The notes below the pieces were generated by a model, which worked only from the letters and a program-made list of their open reading frames with translations, was not told where the DNA came from and ran no database searches. From Larix sibirica (lineage: Eukaryota; Streptophyta; Pinopsida; Pinales; Pinaceae): a DNA stretch of 26,566 bases. Both the position numbers and the translations under genes were made by a program. Positions 1 to 8,959 of the stretch are shown one piece after another; position 1 is the first letter of the stretch, and each line of letters starts with the position of its first letter. The stretch lies in contig NWUY0300037780.1 of NCBI GenBank assembly GCA_004151065.3, positions 6,407 through 32,972 of the forward strand. The letters run 5' to 3'.

Positions 1-166
1 AGCATCATTTTCATTATTTGCATTTTCAGTCTTGAAATTGCTACTAGGGATTCCACAATCCTTAGTAGGTTCTTTTTAGCACAAGCTAATGTCACAATGC
101 TAGCAACATTTTGTAAAACGTCTTCATGATCTCTTAACCATGAATGTTTCAACTCTTCGCAAAACC
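1..166 (-). CDS. Possible exon fragment behind a 3' splice site (unrecognised protein)
   Basis: On the minus strand an open frame runs from about 166 to the window edge without a stop, about 55 codons. It includes the stretch CEELKHSWLRDHEDVLQNVA and then a leucine- and lysine-rich helix-like segment (AKKNLLRIVESLVAISRLK). Immediately upstream on that strand is a T-rich tract ending in CAG (plus-strand 167-169), which looks like a plant 3' splice acceptor, so the exon would begin at 166. Composition is amphipathic and alpha-helical, as in scaffold or repeat proteins, but I recognise no family. No neighbour supports it: the next feature is a LINE remnant on the other strand. The frame is short enough to be chance, so this is a hypothesis; the missing sequence to the left would decide it. 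Confidence 0.28.
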
Positions 167-255
167 CTGAAAACCAACAACAAACCAAAGCTCGGATTGT
201 ATGCATCCTTATTTAAAATAAAAATAATAGTTGGTTCTCTTTCATTGGTCATTGA

Positions 256-400
256 TACGTCGCCTCTTTCCTGTAGATACGTCGTCGGGAGAGTTACTCT
301 GGCTGCCGGAGCTCCATGGGATGCATGGAAGATCGTGGATGGACTCATGGGTGGATCCATGAGCTGACAAAGTCTTTAATACTCCGCAACTCAATGGATA
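256..400 (+). repeat. Direct repeat, copy 1 of a 145-bp module
   Basis: This 145-bp segment recurs at 726-870 with a handful of substitutions (for example acgt/acat at the start and tcgtcgg/tcgccgg). It contains an internal short repeat of the tacgtcg type around 256 and 280. The copies are 470 bp apart in the same orientation. Copy 2 runs directly into the zf-RVT coding remnant at 867, so the module is probably LINE ORF2 sequence upstream of zf-RVT, although I cannot read a conserved domain in it. Confidence 0.85.
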
Positions 401-490
401 GCTCTCCCCTTCTTCTCATGTGGTTATAAACCTAGGGTACATTCTCGCCTCTTCCCACTTAGCCGCATGAGAGGTCAAAGCGTTAGTATC

Positions 491-600
491 GATACTTTCC
501 ATTTTCTTAATCAACACCTTCCTTGCAAGGAAGCAAATGAAATTAATGACCAAAAGAGCTTCCTTTGCTACAAAATGGTTCCAAGCGGACCTTTTTCCAA
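491..600 (+). pseudogene. LINE ORF2 zf-RVT remnant, copy 1 (broken)
   Basis: Read in the frame starting at 494, this gives FHFLNQHLPCKEANEINDQK followed by FLCYKM. It aligns with the better-preserved copy at 867-960 (LPCKEENETNEHLFLHCDFM), with CKE, NE and F-L-x-C in register. It is therefore likely the same zf-RVT zinc-binding segment found at the C-terminus of plant L1-type ORF2 proteins, with the His of the second half lost. The first 43 bp are nearly identical to the other copy and the rest has diverged. A perfect 16-bp palindrome (518-533) is embedded in it. The similarity after position 533 is short, so the assignment is moderate. Confidence 0.5.
518..533. repeat. Perfect 16-bp palindrome
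   Basis: CTTCCTTGCAAGGAAG is its own reverse complement. It recurs at 894-909 inside the second zf-RVT copy. It encodes part of the LPCKE segment, so the palindrome is probably a by-product of coding sequence. Confidence 0.7.
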
Positions 601-725
601 AGTAGCCTGCGGTGGTGAGTTGGTTGATGGAACGAACCATTAATGTTGAGCTGACGTAAAACGCACATCCGATCTGTCGGATCTCATGATGGTATGCCAA
701 GATCCCACTCATTTAAGTGTGGGAG

Positions 726-870
726 TACATCGCCTCTTTCCTGTAGATACGTCGCCGGGAGAGTTACTCTGGCTGTCGGAGCTCCATGGGATGCATGGAT
801 GATTGTTGATGGACTCATGGGTGGATCCATGCGCTGACATAGTCTTTAATACTTTGCAACTCAATAGATA
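726..870 (+). repeat. Direct repeat, copy 2 of the 145-bp module
   Basis: Second copy of the 256-400 module. It joins directly to the sequence that in copy 1 lies at 491-533 (a 43-bp match at 867-909), so about 90 bp present in copy 1 (roughly 401-490) is absent here. The junction lies at a shared GATA, consistent with a microhomology-mediated deletion, or with an insertion in copy 1. Confidence 0.85.
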
Positions 871-1218
871 CTTTCCATTTTCTTAATCAACACCTTCCTT
901 GCAAGGAAGAAAATGAAACAAATGAACATTTATTTTTGCATTGTGATTTTATGAGAAGTGTTTGGGAAGAGTTGGAGCGGGTGTTAAAGCTTCACCAAAT
1001 AAAGGAAAAGGGGAATTTGGTGCACTATTTTTCTAAGTATTTATGTAGAGGGACTTAAAGCCTTTTCGATTATTTATTATTCTCACCTAAGCATATGTGA
1101 GGTGTGGTTCGATAGAAATGTTGCTATCTTCGAAGCAAAGCTCTATAAAATGTCCTCTAAGGCTTTGTGCTCCTTCCTTTCTATTTTATTTCTTAAATAT
1201 CTATAAACCATAAAGGGT
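867..1218 (+). pseudogene. LINE ORF2 C-terminal zf-RVT domain and linker (decayed)
   Basis: The plus-strand frame reads FHFLNQHLPCKEENETNEHL, then FLHCDFMRSVWEELERVLK. This is the Cys, Glu-Thr, His-Leu, His-Cys, Val-Trp pattern of the zf-RVT zinc-binding domain that follows reverse transcriptase in plant L1-type LINEs. The first Cys of the usual CxxC pair is not evident. A stop (TAA) occurs near 1058. In another frame GVWFDRNVAIFEAKLYKMSS follows, matching the W-x-x-R-N-x-x-I-F-E linker usual between zf-RVT and the RNase H tail, so the coding order is intact although the frame is broken. It joins directly to the RNase H remnant downstream. No reverse transcriptase is recognisable upstream, so the element is 5' truncated or too diverged there. 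Confidence 0.8.
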
Positions 1219-1960
1219 AGTGAGTTAGTCATTAATAAGAGCTCTCTATGGTGTTATTTTGATGGATTTTGTTAGGGAGAAGGTAGATACTATGGTATTG
1301 GGTTCATACTACAATTGGTCGAGCATCACTATTTTGCAAGAAATGTCACTCTAACTATTGGTACCAATAATTGGGGTGAATTGAGTGCAATGTTTCAAGC
1401 CTTAATGTTTGTTGTAAAGATTAGAGTTGATCTCTCTATTCAAATGATACATAACATCAAAGATTTAGATCAACAATTTTGGGTTGGTTCATCTCGCAAT
1501 CCATATGAAAGATATTGCTCAATCCTTTTAAAGGACTTCTTTCAAACACATTTATAGAGAGCTCAATGCAACGGTGGATTTACTCTCTAAACATGCTATC
1601 AATATGGATTATGGCTAACTCCAAACTGAGGAATTTCATAGTGAAGGGTTGTTGGTTCATATGGATAGCATTAGATTACATGAATTTTAATTGGAATCAA
1701 ACTTATAGTTCATCTCGCAATCCATATGAAAGATATTGCTCAATCCTTTTAAAGGACCTCTTTCAAACACATTTATACACATTTATAGAGAGCTCAATGC
1801 AACGGTGGATTCGCTCTCTAAACATGCTATCAATATGGATTACGGCCAACTCCAAATTGAGGAATTGGATAATGAACGGTTGTTCGTTCAGATGGATAGA
1901 ATTAGATTACATGACTTTTAATTGGAATCAAACTTATCTCTATGGACACATTCCAGTTTG
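1219..1960 (+). pseudogene. LINE RNase H domain (RVT_3 type) with internal duplication
   Basis: The frame from 1219 gives SLWCYFDGFC, a stop (about 1276), then YYGIGFILQLVEHHYFARNV and GTNNWGELSAMFQAL. This is the plant RVT_3 RNase H fold: the first catalytic Asp (FDG) and the Glu of GTNNxxEL are visible. The usual G-D-S with the third acidic residue reads as HNI, so the catalytic set is incomplete. The C-terminal piece HIYRELNATVDSLSKHAINM matches the H-V-x-R-E-x-N-x-x-A-D-x-L-(A/S) ending of the family, in a shifted frame. That C-terminal piece is present twice (1489-1709 and 1710-1938). In a live element this domain would remove RNA from the RNA:DNA hybrid during target-primed reverse transcription. 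With stops, frameshifts and a duplicated tail it cannot make a working protein. Confidence 0.85.
1489..1938 (+). repeat. Tandem duplication of RNase H C-terminal coding sequence (221 bp)
   Basis: Copy 1 is 1489-1709 and copy 2 is 1710 to about 1938. Copy 2 has about 11 extra bases within the acacatttata run, itself a mini-duplication, plus scattered substitutions. In copy 2 the frame through HIYRELNATVDSLSKHAI stays open to about 1921, while copy 1 is interrupted in the equivalent frame. Confidence 0.9.
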
Positions 1961-2006
1961 ATATTTTAAAATAAGACGGGTTTATATTTTAAAATAAGAC
2001 GGGTTT
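1958..2006 (+). repeat. 23-bp tandem duplication near the LINE 3' end
   Basis: The unit tattttaaaataagacgggt occurs twice in tandem just after the last RNase H-like codons. It may mark the 3' terminus of the LINE remnant, since plant LINEs often end in short A/T-rich repeats, but no poly(A) tail or flanking duplication is visible. Confidence 0.6.
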
Positions 2007-3090
2007 TGTCTATTGGTATGGCAGTTTTTGCTAAAACTATAACAATCCTTTTGGGGATAAATAGTGGTTTGTGATTAAAAGGGGAAATAGTGGTTTGAGA
2101 TTTTGCACATGTCGAATACAAAATTTCCATTCTACTTGAATATGGGTATATACATGCTATCAAAGCCAATAATTAACTTCTAAATTAATGCTTCACAACA
2201 TTCCATTTTATTTTTGATGTCAACAACCTCAGGGTAACTTTGGTATCATAAGTACTTGGCTCAGGGTTAGTCCATTTAACTTATGGGTTAGTTTACCAAA
2301 CACAAGATCATGCATAACCATATAACTATTTGCATGTGATTACACTTTTACCAACTATCATGTGCATGCTGCCCATTTTATTCATTTAAATAATTCAAAA
2401 CTAATATCCACGTACCAAAATATTTCATTTAAATTTACATGTTAAAAGTAAATTACACAATTGTAATTATTTATAACATAAACAATAATTATATAAAACA
2501 TCTACATATAATTATTTATAACATAAACAATAATTATATAAAACATCTACATATAGGTAGGTCTATATGTCCACAAGTATAGTTCTACTAGTAGAACTAG
2601 GCTCAGCATACAATACGCAAAGATAAACAACATATTTCATATTATAGTTTACCTATTGAAGTCAAAATATGAGTTATTACAAAAATGCTATGCATCTATA
2701 ATCTAAGCATTGGCTATAGAAAATCTTTATTGAATCAATTTGTAGTTTTTCCATCTCAAAATACATTTATGTATTTAAAATGATTTTCAATCCTTTAGTA
2801 TTTGCCTTAGCATGGAACACAAAGTTCTTGACAGATCTCTAATGATAAATTTGCCAAAAATATTTAAAGATATCTTCAAATCATGAATTAAACCATTCAT
2901 TCATGGTATCAACTATTGCTTGTGTGTGCTTGTGTGCTTTCATTGGCTATGAAAAATAATCATTGCTTTTATATTGGGTGGATACTAATTGCCTTTTCAT
3001 TATTCCAACATACCCTTTCATGATTTAGGGAAGTAGTAATTGAGTGAATTAAGGACTGCATCCTATGATGAATTAAGGATTGCATCCCAT
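2007..3090. other. AT-rich sequence without recognisable genes
   Basis: No domain, RNA gene or long open frame is recognisable on either strand. The stretch contains a 45-bp two-copy tandem repeat (2466-2555) and scattered short A/T motifs. It looks like unconstrained intergenic or old repeat DNA. Confidence 0.6.
2466..2555 (+). repeat. 45-bp tandem repeat, two copies
   Basis: Copies at 2466-2510 and 2511-2555 read as identical (attatttataacataaacaa and onward). Identity of both copies suggests a fairly recent duplication. Confidence 0.9.
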
Positions 3091-3092
3091 CA

Positions 3093-3365
3093 TGGTTCTA
3101 GCTAAGTAATGATTGGACCATCATGGAGCCCTCAATATTTTCATTTGTTAGCTAAGTAATGATTGGACCATCATGGAGCCCTCAATCTTTTCATTTGTTG
3201 AGACCCTTAGTCTAGTTACCTAGAAAATAATAGATAAGTGATATGTATCTCATCATGGTTCTAGTTAAGCAATGATTGGACCATCGTGGAGCCCTCGATC
3301 TTTTCATTTGTTGAGATCCGTAGTCTAGTTAACTAAGAAATAATAGATAATAGTAAGTGATATGT
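3093..3365 (+). repeat. Nested direct repeats, 50-bp and about 110-bp units
   Basis: A 50-bp unit starting gctaagtaatgattggacca lies at 3101-3150 and 3151-3200, with a third diverged copy at about 3264-3313 (gttaagcaatgattggacca). The second and third copies also share the following stretch (ttgagaccc..tagtctagtt..gatatgtac), making a larger unit of roughly 110 bp. The hierarchy indicates two rounds of duplication. Confidence 0.85.
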
Positions 3366-3500
3366 ACCTTGTATTAAGACTATCAAATAGCATTACTTAA
3401 GGTACACAAACGTTCTATGGAAAACAATCCAACATGGCCACCATCTAATACATGGCATACCTGCATGCAAGTTTTTCCAGTTTTTCCATCTAGTACTTCA

Positions 3501-3594
3501 CATCCCTCAAGGAACAACCCCATCCATAAACATTTAGTCTCACTATGCATCCCTTAAGGAACAACCCCATCCATAACCATTTAGTCTCACTATG
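3501..3594 (+). repeat. 47-bp tandem repeat, two copies
   Basis: Copies at 3501-3547 and 3548-3594 begin catccctcaaggaacaaccc and catcccttaaggaacaaccc and differ at only a few positions. Confidence 0.88.
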
Positions 3595-3831
3595 TTGGTG
3601 GCGAGTAGTTCCCATGTTAGATGCCACAAGTTCTGTGTCATAACCTTTCAAATCCTACTTAAATTTAGACAAAAAGTCTTAGTTTAGGAATCTCTCGTTG
3701 CCTTAGTTGATGAACAACAAAAATGAAGTATTGCAAATTTCATTTTAAATATTACATAACCAAATTTCTTTAATATTTAAGAACCACTTAACTCCAATTC
3801 GATTTATGGAAGCATTTATCTTGTGCAGATA

Positions 3832-4179
3832 GGATATCGACCTCACATACAAGATTTTAACACTTTTTAGAATGTAAAAGTTCATTTTCATGGTTTAGCA
3901 ATCTATGTAGTATGATTTTGGCCATTACTACATATTTGGCCTTTGAAGTTATACGTGGATGAAATTTTAATACTTTCCGGAATGAATATGAAGTCCATAT
4001 AAAATGGGATATGAATGTCGCATACAAAATTTTAACATTTCTAAAATGAAAAAAGTTCATCTTTATCGCTTATCAATCTATCTATTGTGATGTTGGCCAT
4101 TACTACAAATTTGGCCTTTGAAATTATACGTAGTTGAAATTTTAATACTTTCAGGAATATACAGTCCATGTAAAATCAG
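3832..4179 (+). repeat. About 175-bp diverged tandem duplication
   Basis: Copies at about 3832-4006 and 4007-4179 share ttggccattactaca, tttggcctttgaa and gaaattttaatactttc in order. They have many substitutions and small indels, so this is older than the neighbouring duplications. Open frames on the minus strand here (around 3857-4060) are not supported by any family. Confidence 0.8.
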
Positions 4180-5051
4180 ATCGATTTGTTTATATATAAT
4201 TCCTTTGTTACACATTATTTATAATAGAGATATATTTTTACATCTTAGCAATATATATTAAGATACTATCACATGTAGTAATGAGATCCATTTAGTTATC
4301 ACAAAGATCGTTTCTACAAAGATGAGGAGTGTTATCATAAAAGATGAGAAGATATGGCATTCAAAGGTAAAGATAAGCATAAATTGTGATTTGTTCCTAA
4401 GGATGTTGAATGTATTGAGGAAGTTGAATGTATATTAACTGACAATGGCATATATTCTCTTAAATTGGAGTCACATTGGTGCATATTGCTCGCCCTACAA
4501 TTTTAGCAAAATATTATGGCAGTAAGAAAAAAGCTTTTGGTAAGAACAACTCCTCTAAGAATCTAAAGTACAGTAATACTTCTTATTGTTTAGAAATTGA
4601 ATTCGCGAAATTGTTATATGGAAACAAAATTAATTACACATGTAGTGCAAGCAATATGAACCATGAAGAATCTCATTTAAGACCATATATGACATTGTTA
4701 GTCAATATAGATCGACCTTCCTTGACATCTGACCAACACCAATCCATATCCACACTAATGGCATCAATACCTTAGCATCTTAGCATCTAATATTAATACC
4801 TCCCATCATCAGAAAACCACCTTTACCATGATCCCAATGCTACATATGATAGTTCCTCAACATATAAAAAGATTCAAATACATGTTGTCGAATGTGTTTT
4901 CTTTTATTTCCCACAAATTATGGTGTTCATGGAGAGGAATGAAAGGAAACAAAGCACCATCATGAATACCTTCTACCTTTTTGTTATTTTTGTGATGATC
5001 GTATGAGATTGAGGTAGGGTACCCATTCTCTTGCTACCAAGATGTGGAAGA
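4180..5051. other. AT-rich sequence, no recognised gene
   Basis: A 99-codon plus-strand frame at 4476-4775 begins at GTG, has no recognisable domain and sits in A/T-rich sequence. I do not call it a gene. Nothing else is supported here. Confidence 0.5.
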
Positions 5052-5367
5052 TGGAAACTTATGTCATTCTTATAAAGTTTAAATATATCATATTTTCATC
5101 TTCAAAAATATTGTCTATTAGTTTTTAATTACTTATATTAGTACTTGTACCCAAAAATATTTAAGTTGGATCTTCATTACACAATGTTCCTATTTGTTTT
5201 GCTGTCGACTCATATCCTTATGGCAACTTATGCCATTCTTATAAAGTTTAAATATATCATATCTTCGTCTTCATTAATATTGTCTATTAGTTTTTTAATT
5301 AATTATAGCAAAAATTGAAGTTGGATCTACATTTACACAATGGCCTTGATTTTTTTCGTTGTCGACT
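5052..5367 (+). repeat. About 170-bp diverged tandem duplication
   Basis: Copies at about 5052-5220 and 5221-5367 share acttatg.cattcttataaag, tttaaatatatcatat, attgtctattagtttttaat and gtcgactc in order, with indels in the middle. Confidence 0.82.
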
Positions 5368-5401
5368 CCTTGTAGTCTTTCAAGAGGTTTCCACTGAAAC
5401 A

Positions 5402-5684
5402 AATTCTATATTAATACTCTCTTTGTATTTCTCTATTTTGTTTGTTGTTTAAAATATTTACCTATGTTTGTGATGTATCCTTCTTCTTTGCATTGTATCT
5501 ATAACTTCTATTCTAGCTTGTATAGCCCTCAATGCCTGTCACCTAATTCTATATTAATACTCTCTTTGTATTTCTCTATTTTGTTGGTTGTTTAAAATAT
5601 TTAACTATGTTTGTGATGTATCCGTCTTCTTTGCATTGTATCTATAACTTCTAGTCTAGCATGTATAGCCCTCAATGCCACCTA
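5402..5684 (+). repeat. 143-bp tandem repeat, two copies
   Basis: Copies at 5402-5544 and 5545-5684 begin aattctatattaatactctc and are almost identical apart from a few substitutions. A further partial repeat of the end (cttctagtctagcttgtatag and the gtagcactttc motif) continues to 5762. Confidence 0.9.
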
Positions 5685-5745
5685 ATCTGTAGCACTTTCC
5701 CACTACCTTCTAGTCTAGCTTGTATAGTCCTCAATTCTTGTCACT

Positions 5746-5762
5746 TAATCTGTAGCACTTTC
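5746..5762 (+). repeat. Left target-site duplication of the SINE
   Basis: TAATCTGTAGCACTTTC matches 5990-6006 (TAATTTGTAGCACTTTC) with one mismatch, flanking the SINE body exactly. Confidence 0.6.
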
Positions 5763-5989
5763 GTTTTAATGTGGTTTACATTCGAGGATCAGGCCACTAC
5801 ATCCATGAAAAGGAATCCAAGGGGAGCCACCCAAAGGGGCCTCACCCTGTTAGGCTGTTATGTTGCCTATCCCTGGAAACACTAGGTGCCTAACTTTGAA
5901 GAACAAAAAGAATTGAACCCTTGACCTAGACCTCGTAATGACTTGGTTCCGAAAGATCCAACTAACTGAGCTACCCCATGGGGTTAACC
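5763..5989 (-). mobile_element. tRNA-derived SINE, about 227 bp
   Basis: Read on the minus strand the element starts GGTTAACCCCATGGGGTAGC and carries a tRNA-like RNA polymerase III promoter. The A box is TAGCTCAGTTA (plus 5963-5973, 10 of 11 consensus positions) and the B box GGTTCAATTC (plus 5910-5919). They are about 53 bp apart, close to tRNA geometry. A non-tRNA body of about 140 bp follows and ends near AACCACATTAAAAC. The element is bounded by a 17-bp direct repeat (5746-5762 and 5990-6006, one mismatch), as expected of target-primed insertion. SINEs encode no protein and depend on LINE enzymes, and LINEs are present in this window. A caution: the flank motif also occurs a third time near 5683-5699, so part of the flanking repeat could be older local duplication. 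I cannot assign a named SINE family. Confidence 0.72.
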
Positions 5990-6006
5990 TAATTTGTAGC
6001 ACTTTC
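5990..6006 (+). repeat. Right target-site duplication of the SINE
   Basis: TAATTTGTAGCACTTTC, partner of 5746-5762. On the minus strand it precedes the tRNA-like head. Confidence 0.6.
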
Positions 6007-6820
6007 CCACTACCTTCATTATTTCCATTGAATTATTTATCCTCTTCTCCTTCGTATTATTCATCTCTATCTTAGTGATATTCATTTCCTTCCTCTTTGT
6101 CTTCTTCTTCCTCTCCCATCTCTCCATTCTTCTCTTCCTCAAATGTCTTTGTTTGGCCTTCTCAACATGAGGGAATAACAATAATCTTGTGTCTTCTTCT
6201 CCTCTTTCTTATTCTTTATAAATAAGAAATAATTTCCCATCTGAAAATAGTGGTTGTTCTTCATTAATTAACTAGCACTTGTCATTAGAAACATGCTAAG
6301 CACCTATGATTCTTAAGGATCTCTGTTGATAATGATAGAACCAATAAAATGTATTGCACATTTCCTTAAGCTACCCTAAAATATCATGTGGGGTATTGTG
6401 TATAAGTATTAAAACCTCCATATATGATGGAAGACCCAAACAAATTCTAGCTGTAGGATCACAAGAGTGGGATTGGATGGCAGAGATTCCATTGACAAAC
6501 ATTGATGACCAGTGACCCCAAGCAAATAACATCCATTAAATCTGAAGCCAATCAATGTTTCATTGTGAACCTCTACCTTATGGATCTCTTCCAAAACAAA
6601 TTCATCATGATTAATAACTGCTCATTAATAACAAAATATTGGAATCATGGTTGAGATTCTAATCATGGTAATTTTGTTTTGGTACATGTACATCAACAAG
6701 GAAGTCTTTATGAGTTTTTCATCATATGATCCTCTTCATGTGATAATATGGCTATAGTATTAGTTCAAGGGTCTTTAATCATATGTAAAGGTGTTAAAAC
6801 CTATGTTAAATACTCCAACT
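6007..6820. other. No recognisable gene; pyrimidine-rich tract
   Basis: Bases 6040-6215 are C/T-rich (repeated cttcttcctct-like runs), which creates a Lys/Arg/Glu-rich minus-strand frame of low complexity. The rest is AT-rich with no recognisable domain. Confidence 0.5.
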
Positions 6821-6821
6821 G

Positions 6822-7110
6822 ATATTTCATGGTATCTTACATCTAATACACTATGCATTTTATTGGTTTTCACATCTAATACACTATGCATTTTATTGGT
6901 TTTCAACTCATTAATGAAGGTATGGAAGAGCTAGAGGCGCTTACCATATCTCGAATTCTAATTTATAAATGGAGAGCAATACAATTTTGCTAAGTGATTT
7001 TTCATGGAATCCTACCCCAATCTACTAAACATTTTACTGATTTTCAACTCATTAATGAAGGTATGGAAGAACTAGAGGCACTTAGCATATTTCAAATGCT
7101 AGTTTATCTT
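6822..7110 (+). repeat. Nested duplications: 33-bp tandem plus about 130-bp direct repeat
   Basis: A 33-bp unit (acatctaatacactatgcat and onward) is repeated in tandem around 6838-6904. The following segment gattttcaactcattaatga...tatggaaga.ctagaggc.ctta occurs around 6900-6960 and again around 7038-7095, so a larger unit was also duplicated. Confidence 0.82.
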
Positions 7111-8464
7111 TGAATAACAAACTTTTGATAGGAGGAAAATAACTTCAAATTTCCAATGGGAGCATGAGGAGGGATCAATATTATTCCCTTAAGCCTAGAA
7201 GGCTTCAATAATAAATACGATGAAAATAGGATCAAGATATTGGAATGGAGGAAGAATATGGAAGAGTAAAGAAATGAAAAAGAATAAGGTTGGAGAAGAG
7301 GAACGAGAGTGCAATATAGAGGTAAAAGGTAATGTGCAGCTTTTGCCAATGAGGTGATCTGGACATTAACGACTATAATATCTATATAATAATTTACAGA
7401 GACAGCTCAGAGGAGAATGGCTGCATCATTTTGTAATCCCTAAAGTGTGTGTCTTCCATGATTAGTGCCTTGGCAATATAAAATAACCTCCTAAAACGTA
7501 AAATGAAATTTGACATTCCCTTCATTTATTAATGTTCAAGAAAACTGTAGCATCCATTCTCTTTTTCAATGAAAGATTTTGGTTTTTAACTCATAGATGG
7601 TTATTTATAATATGAATTATTGGATGCCTCCTATCAGACTAAAAAATGGTAGCCTAATATTTTTAATAGACCTCCTTTGTTTAAAGGATATGATTGACCT
7701 AGAAAAATATGACGTGGAAAAATAAAATCTCTAGATTGTTCACAAAATTGGCCCACAATGAATACTGAATATGAATGTAAAGAAAGAATTTGAAAGAACT
7801 CAGAATGTCTTTCATGAATCATTTGAATGGTGATGAATAAGATAACTTGCAAAACTATCAAACGTTTGCCCAATCTAATTTGAAGATTTGGATTATACAT
7901 ATAAACATGAATTACATATCATCACAATTCATTCCTGAAAGTCTAAAAATTTCATTTGCCCTGAATTTCAAAGACCAAATCTACAGAAGTGACACCAAAT
8001 CTACATAAATGACAGGAATTATGTCACATAGTTTGTTAAACCATTTACAAATTAGACTTTCCTTGTGTTAAAAATGTTGAAAATTTGTATGTTACAACTA
8101 TATGTCTGCACAAGATAAACACATGCGCCAATTGAACGAGAGTTCAAGAGTATACACTTATATAGCTCTGAAATGAATTATGCAATTCCTTACTTCATGT
8201 TGTTGATCAACAAAAGCAACGCAAGATTTCTCAGCTAAGTCCTTTGATCCACATTCAAGTGGGAACCAATCTAATCTTGTAGCAAACTTCTTTTTGGTTC
8301 TAGGAATAAGTCTATATCAAAATCACAATTCTAATAGAACTCTAACCAATTTTTTTATCTTTTAAGTCAATTCAAGAATGGGCTGATCCTCTGGTACCAT
8401 CATTCCATTCCACTATGCACAAAACCTGGATCACACTAAACTCCAATCACCTTTAAAACATTTT
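7111..8464. other. AT-rich sequence without recognisable genes
   Basis: Open frames on the minus strand (7104-7349, hydrophobic and low complexity; 7634-7900) start at non-ATG codons and match no family I recognise. No RNA gene or repeat of note is seen. Confidence 0.5.
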
Positions 8465-8479
8465 TTGAATTCTCAAGAG

Positions 8480-8514
8480 ATTAATGACCAAAAAAGGTTC
8501 CTTTGCTACAAAAT
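8480..8514 (+). repeat. 35-bp match to the LINE zf-RVT remnant at 542-576
   Basis: The sequence attaatgaccaaaa..g.ttcctttgctacaaaat matches 542-576 with two mismatches in 35. Translated, both give EINDQK(R/S)FLCYK. This is probably a tiny leftover of a related LINE, sitting in a 69-codon open frame (8465-8674) that is otherwise unrecognised. Confidence 0.55.
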
Positions 8515-8785
8515 TAGCTTACTTGACACACATATAGAGTGTGAAGCAGTACCCATCGCCCAGCATGACAAGCCTATGAGATTATGGGAACTTTGGTTGC
8601 TGATGCCAGACAATAGCCAAAAACATATGACGAAATGCACTCATTCTGGTGCATGTAGGATCGCTTTCCATTGAAAGTGTCCATCGCTTATCTGTTTTTT
8701 AGATCGAGTCTCCATGGTGCACTCTCGGTGATGTGTGTTTTTTATTTGCCTTTATTTTGGTTGGACAGATTGATGCCTAGGGTAA

Positions 8786-8815
8786 TGTGTAGCATTGATG
8801 CCTAGGGTAATGTTT
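8786..8815 (+). repeat. Short direct repeat (gatgcctagggtaatgt)
   Basis: The segment attgatgcctagggtaatgt occurs at about 8769 and again at about 8794, a small tandem duplication with a unit of roughly 25 bp. Confidence 0.7.
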
Positions 8816-8959
8816 GATGGAATATCTAGAGAGATTGGTTCTTGAAACAAACAATGGGTAATTTATTCAAGACATATTTGAACTCCATAGACATTAATAT
8901 TCAATATAGTTATGCTGAATTCAGCTCTATGGGACATCGATTTTGCCTACAGTGGTGCA

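Noticed and set aside
416-712. 98-codon minus-strand frame
   Set aside because: It lies antisense to the LINE zf-RVT remnant at 491-600, which explains the sequence better.
4476-4775. 99-codon plus-strand open frame
   Set aside because: Starts at GTG in A/T-rich DNA, with no domain recognised and no context.
5905-5989. Functional tRNA gene on the minus strand
   Set aside because: A and B boxes are present, but the acceptor stem does not close and the sequence continues into a SINE-like body bounded by flanking repeats.
5984-6181. Lys/Arg/Glu-rich minus-strand frame
   Set aside because: It is the translation of a pyrimidine-rich tract and is low complexity; it also overlaps the SINE head.
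7104-7349. Hydrophobic minus-strand frame that might be a membrane protein
   Set aside because: Non-ATG start, low-complexity Leu/Ser/Phe composition arising from purine-rich DNA, and no family.
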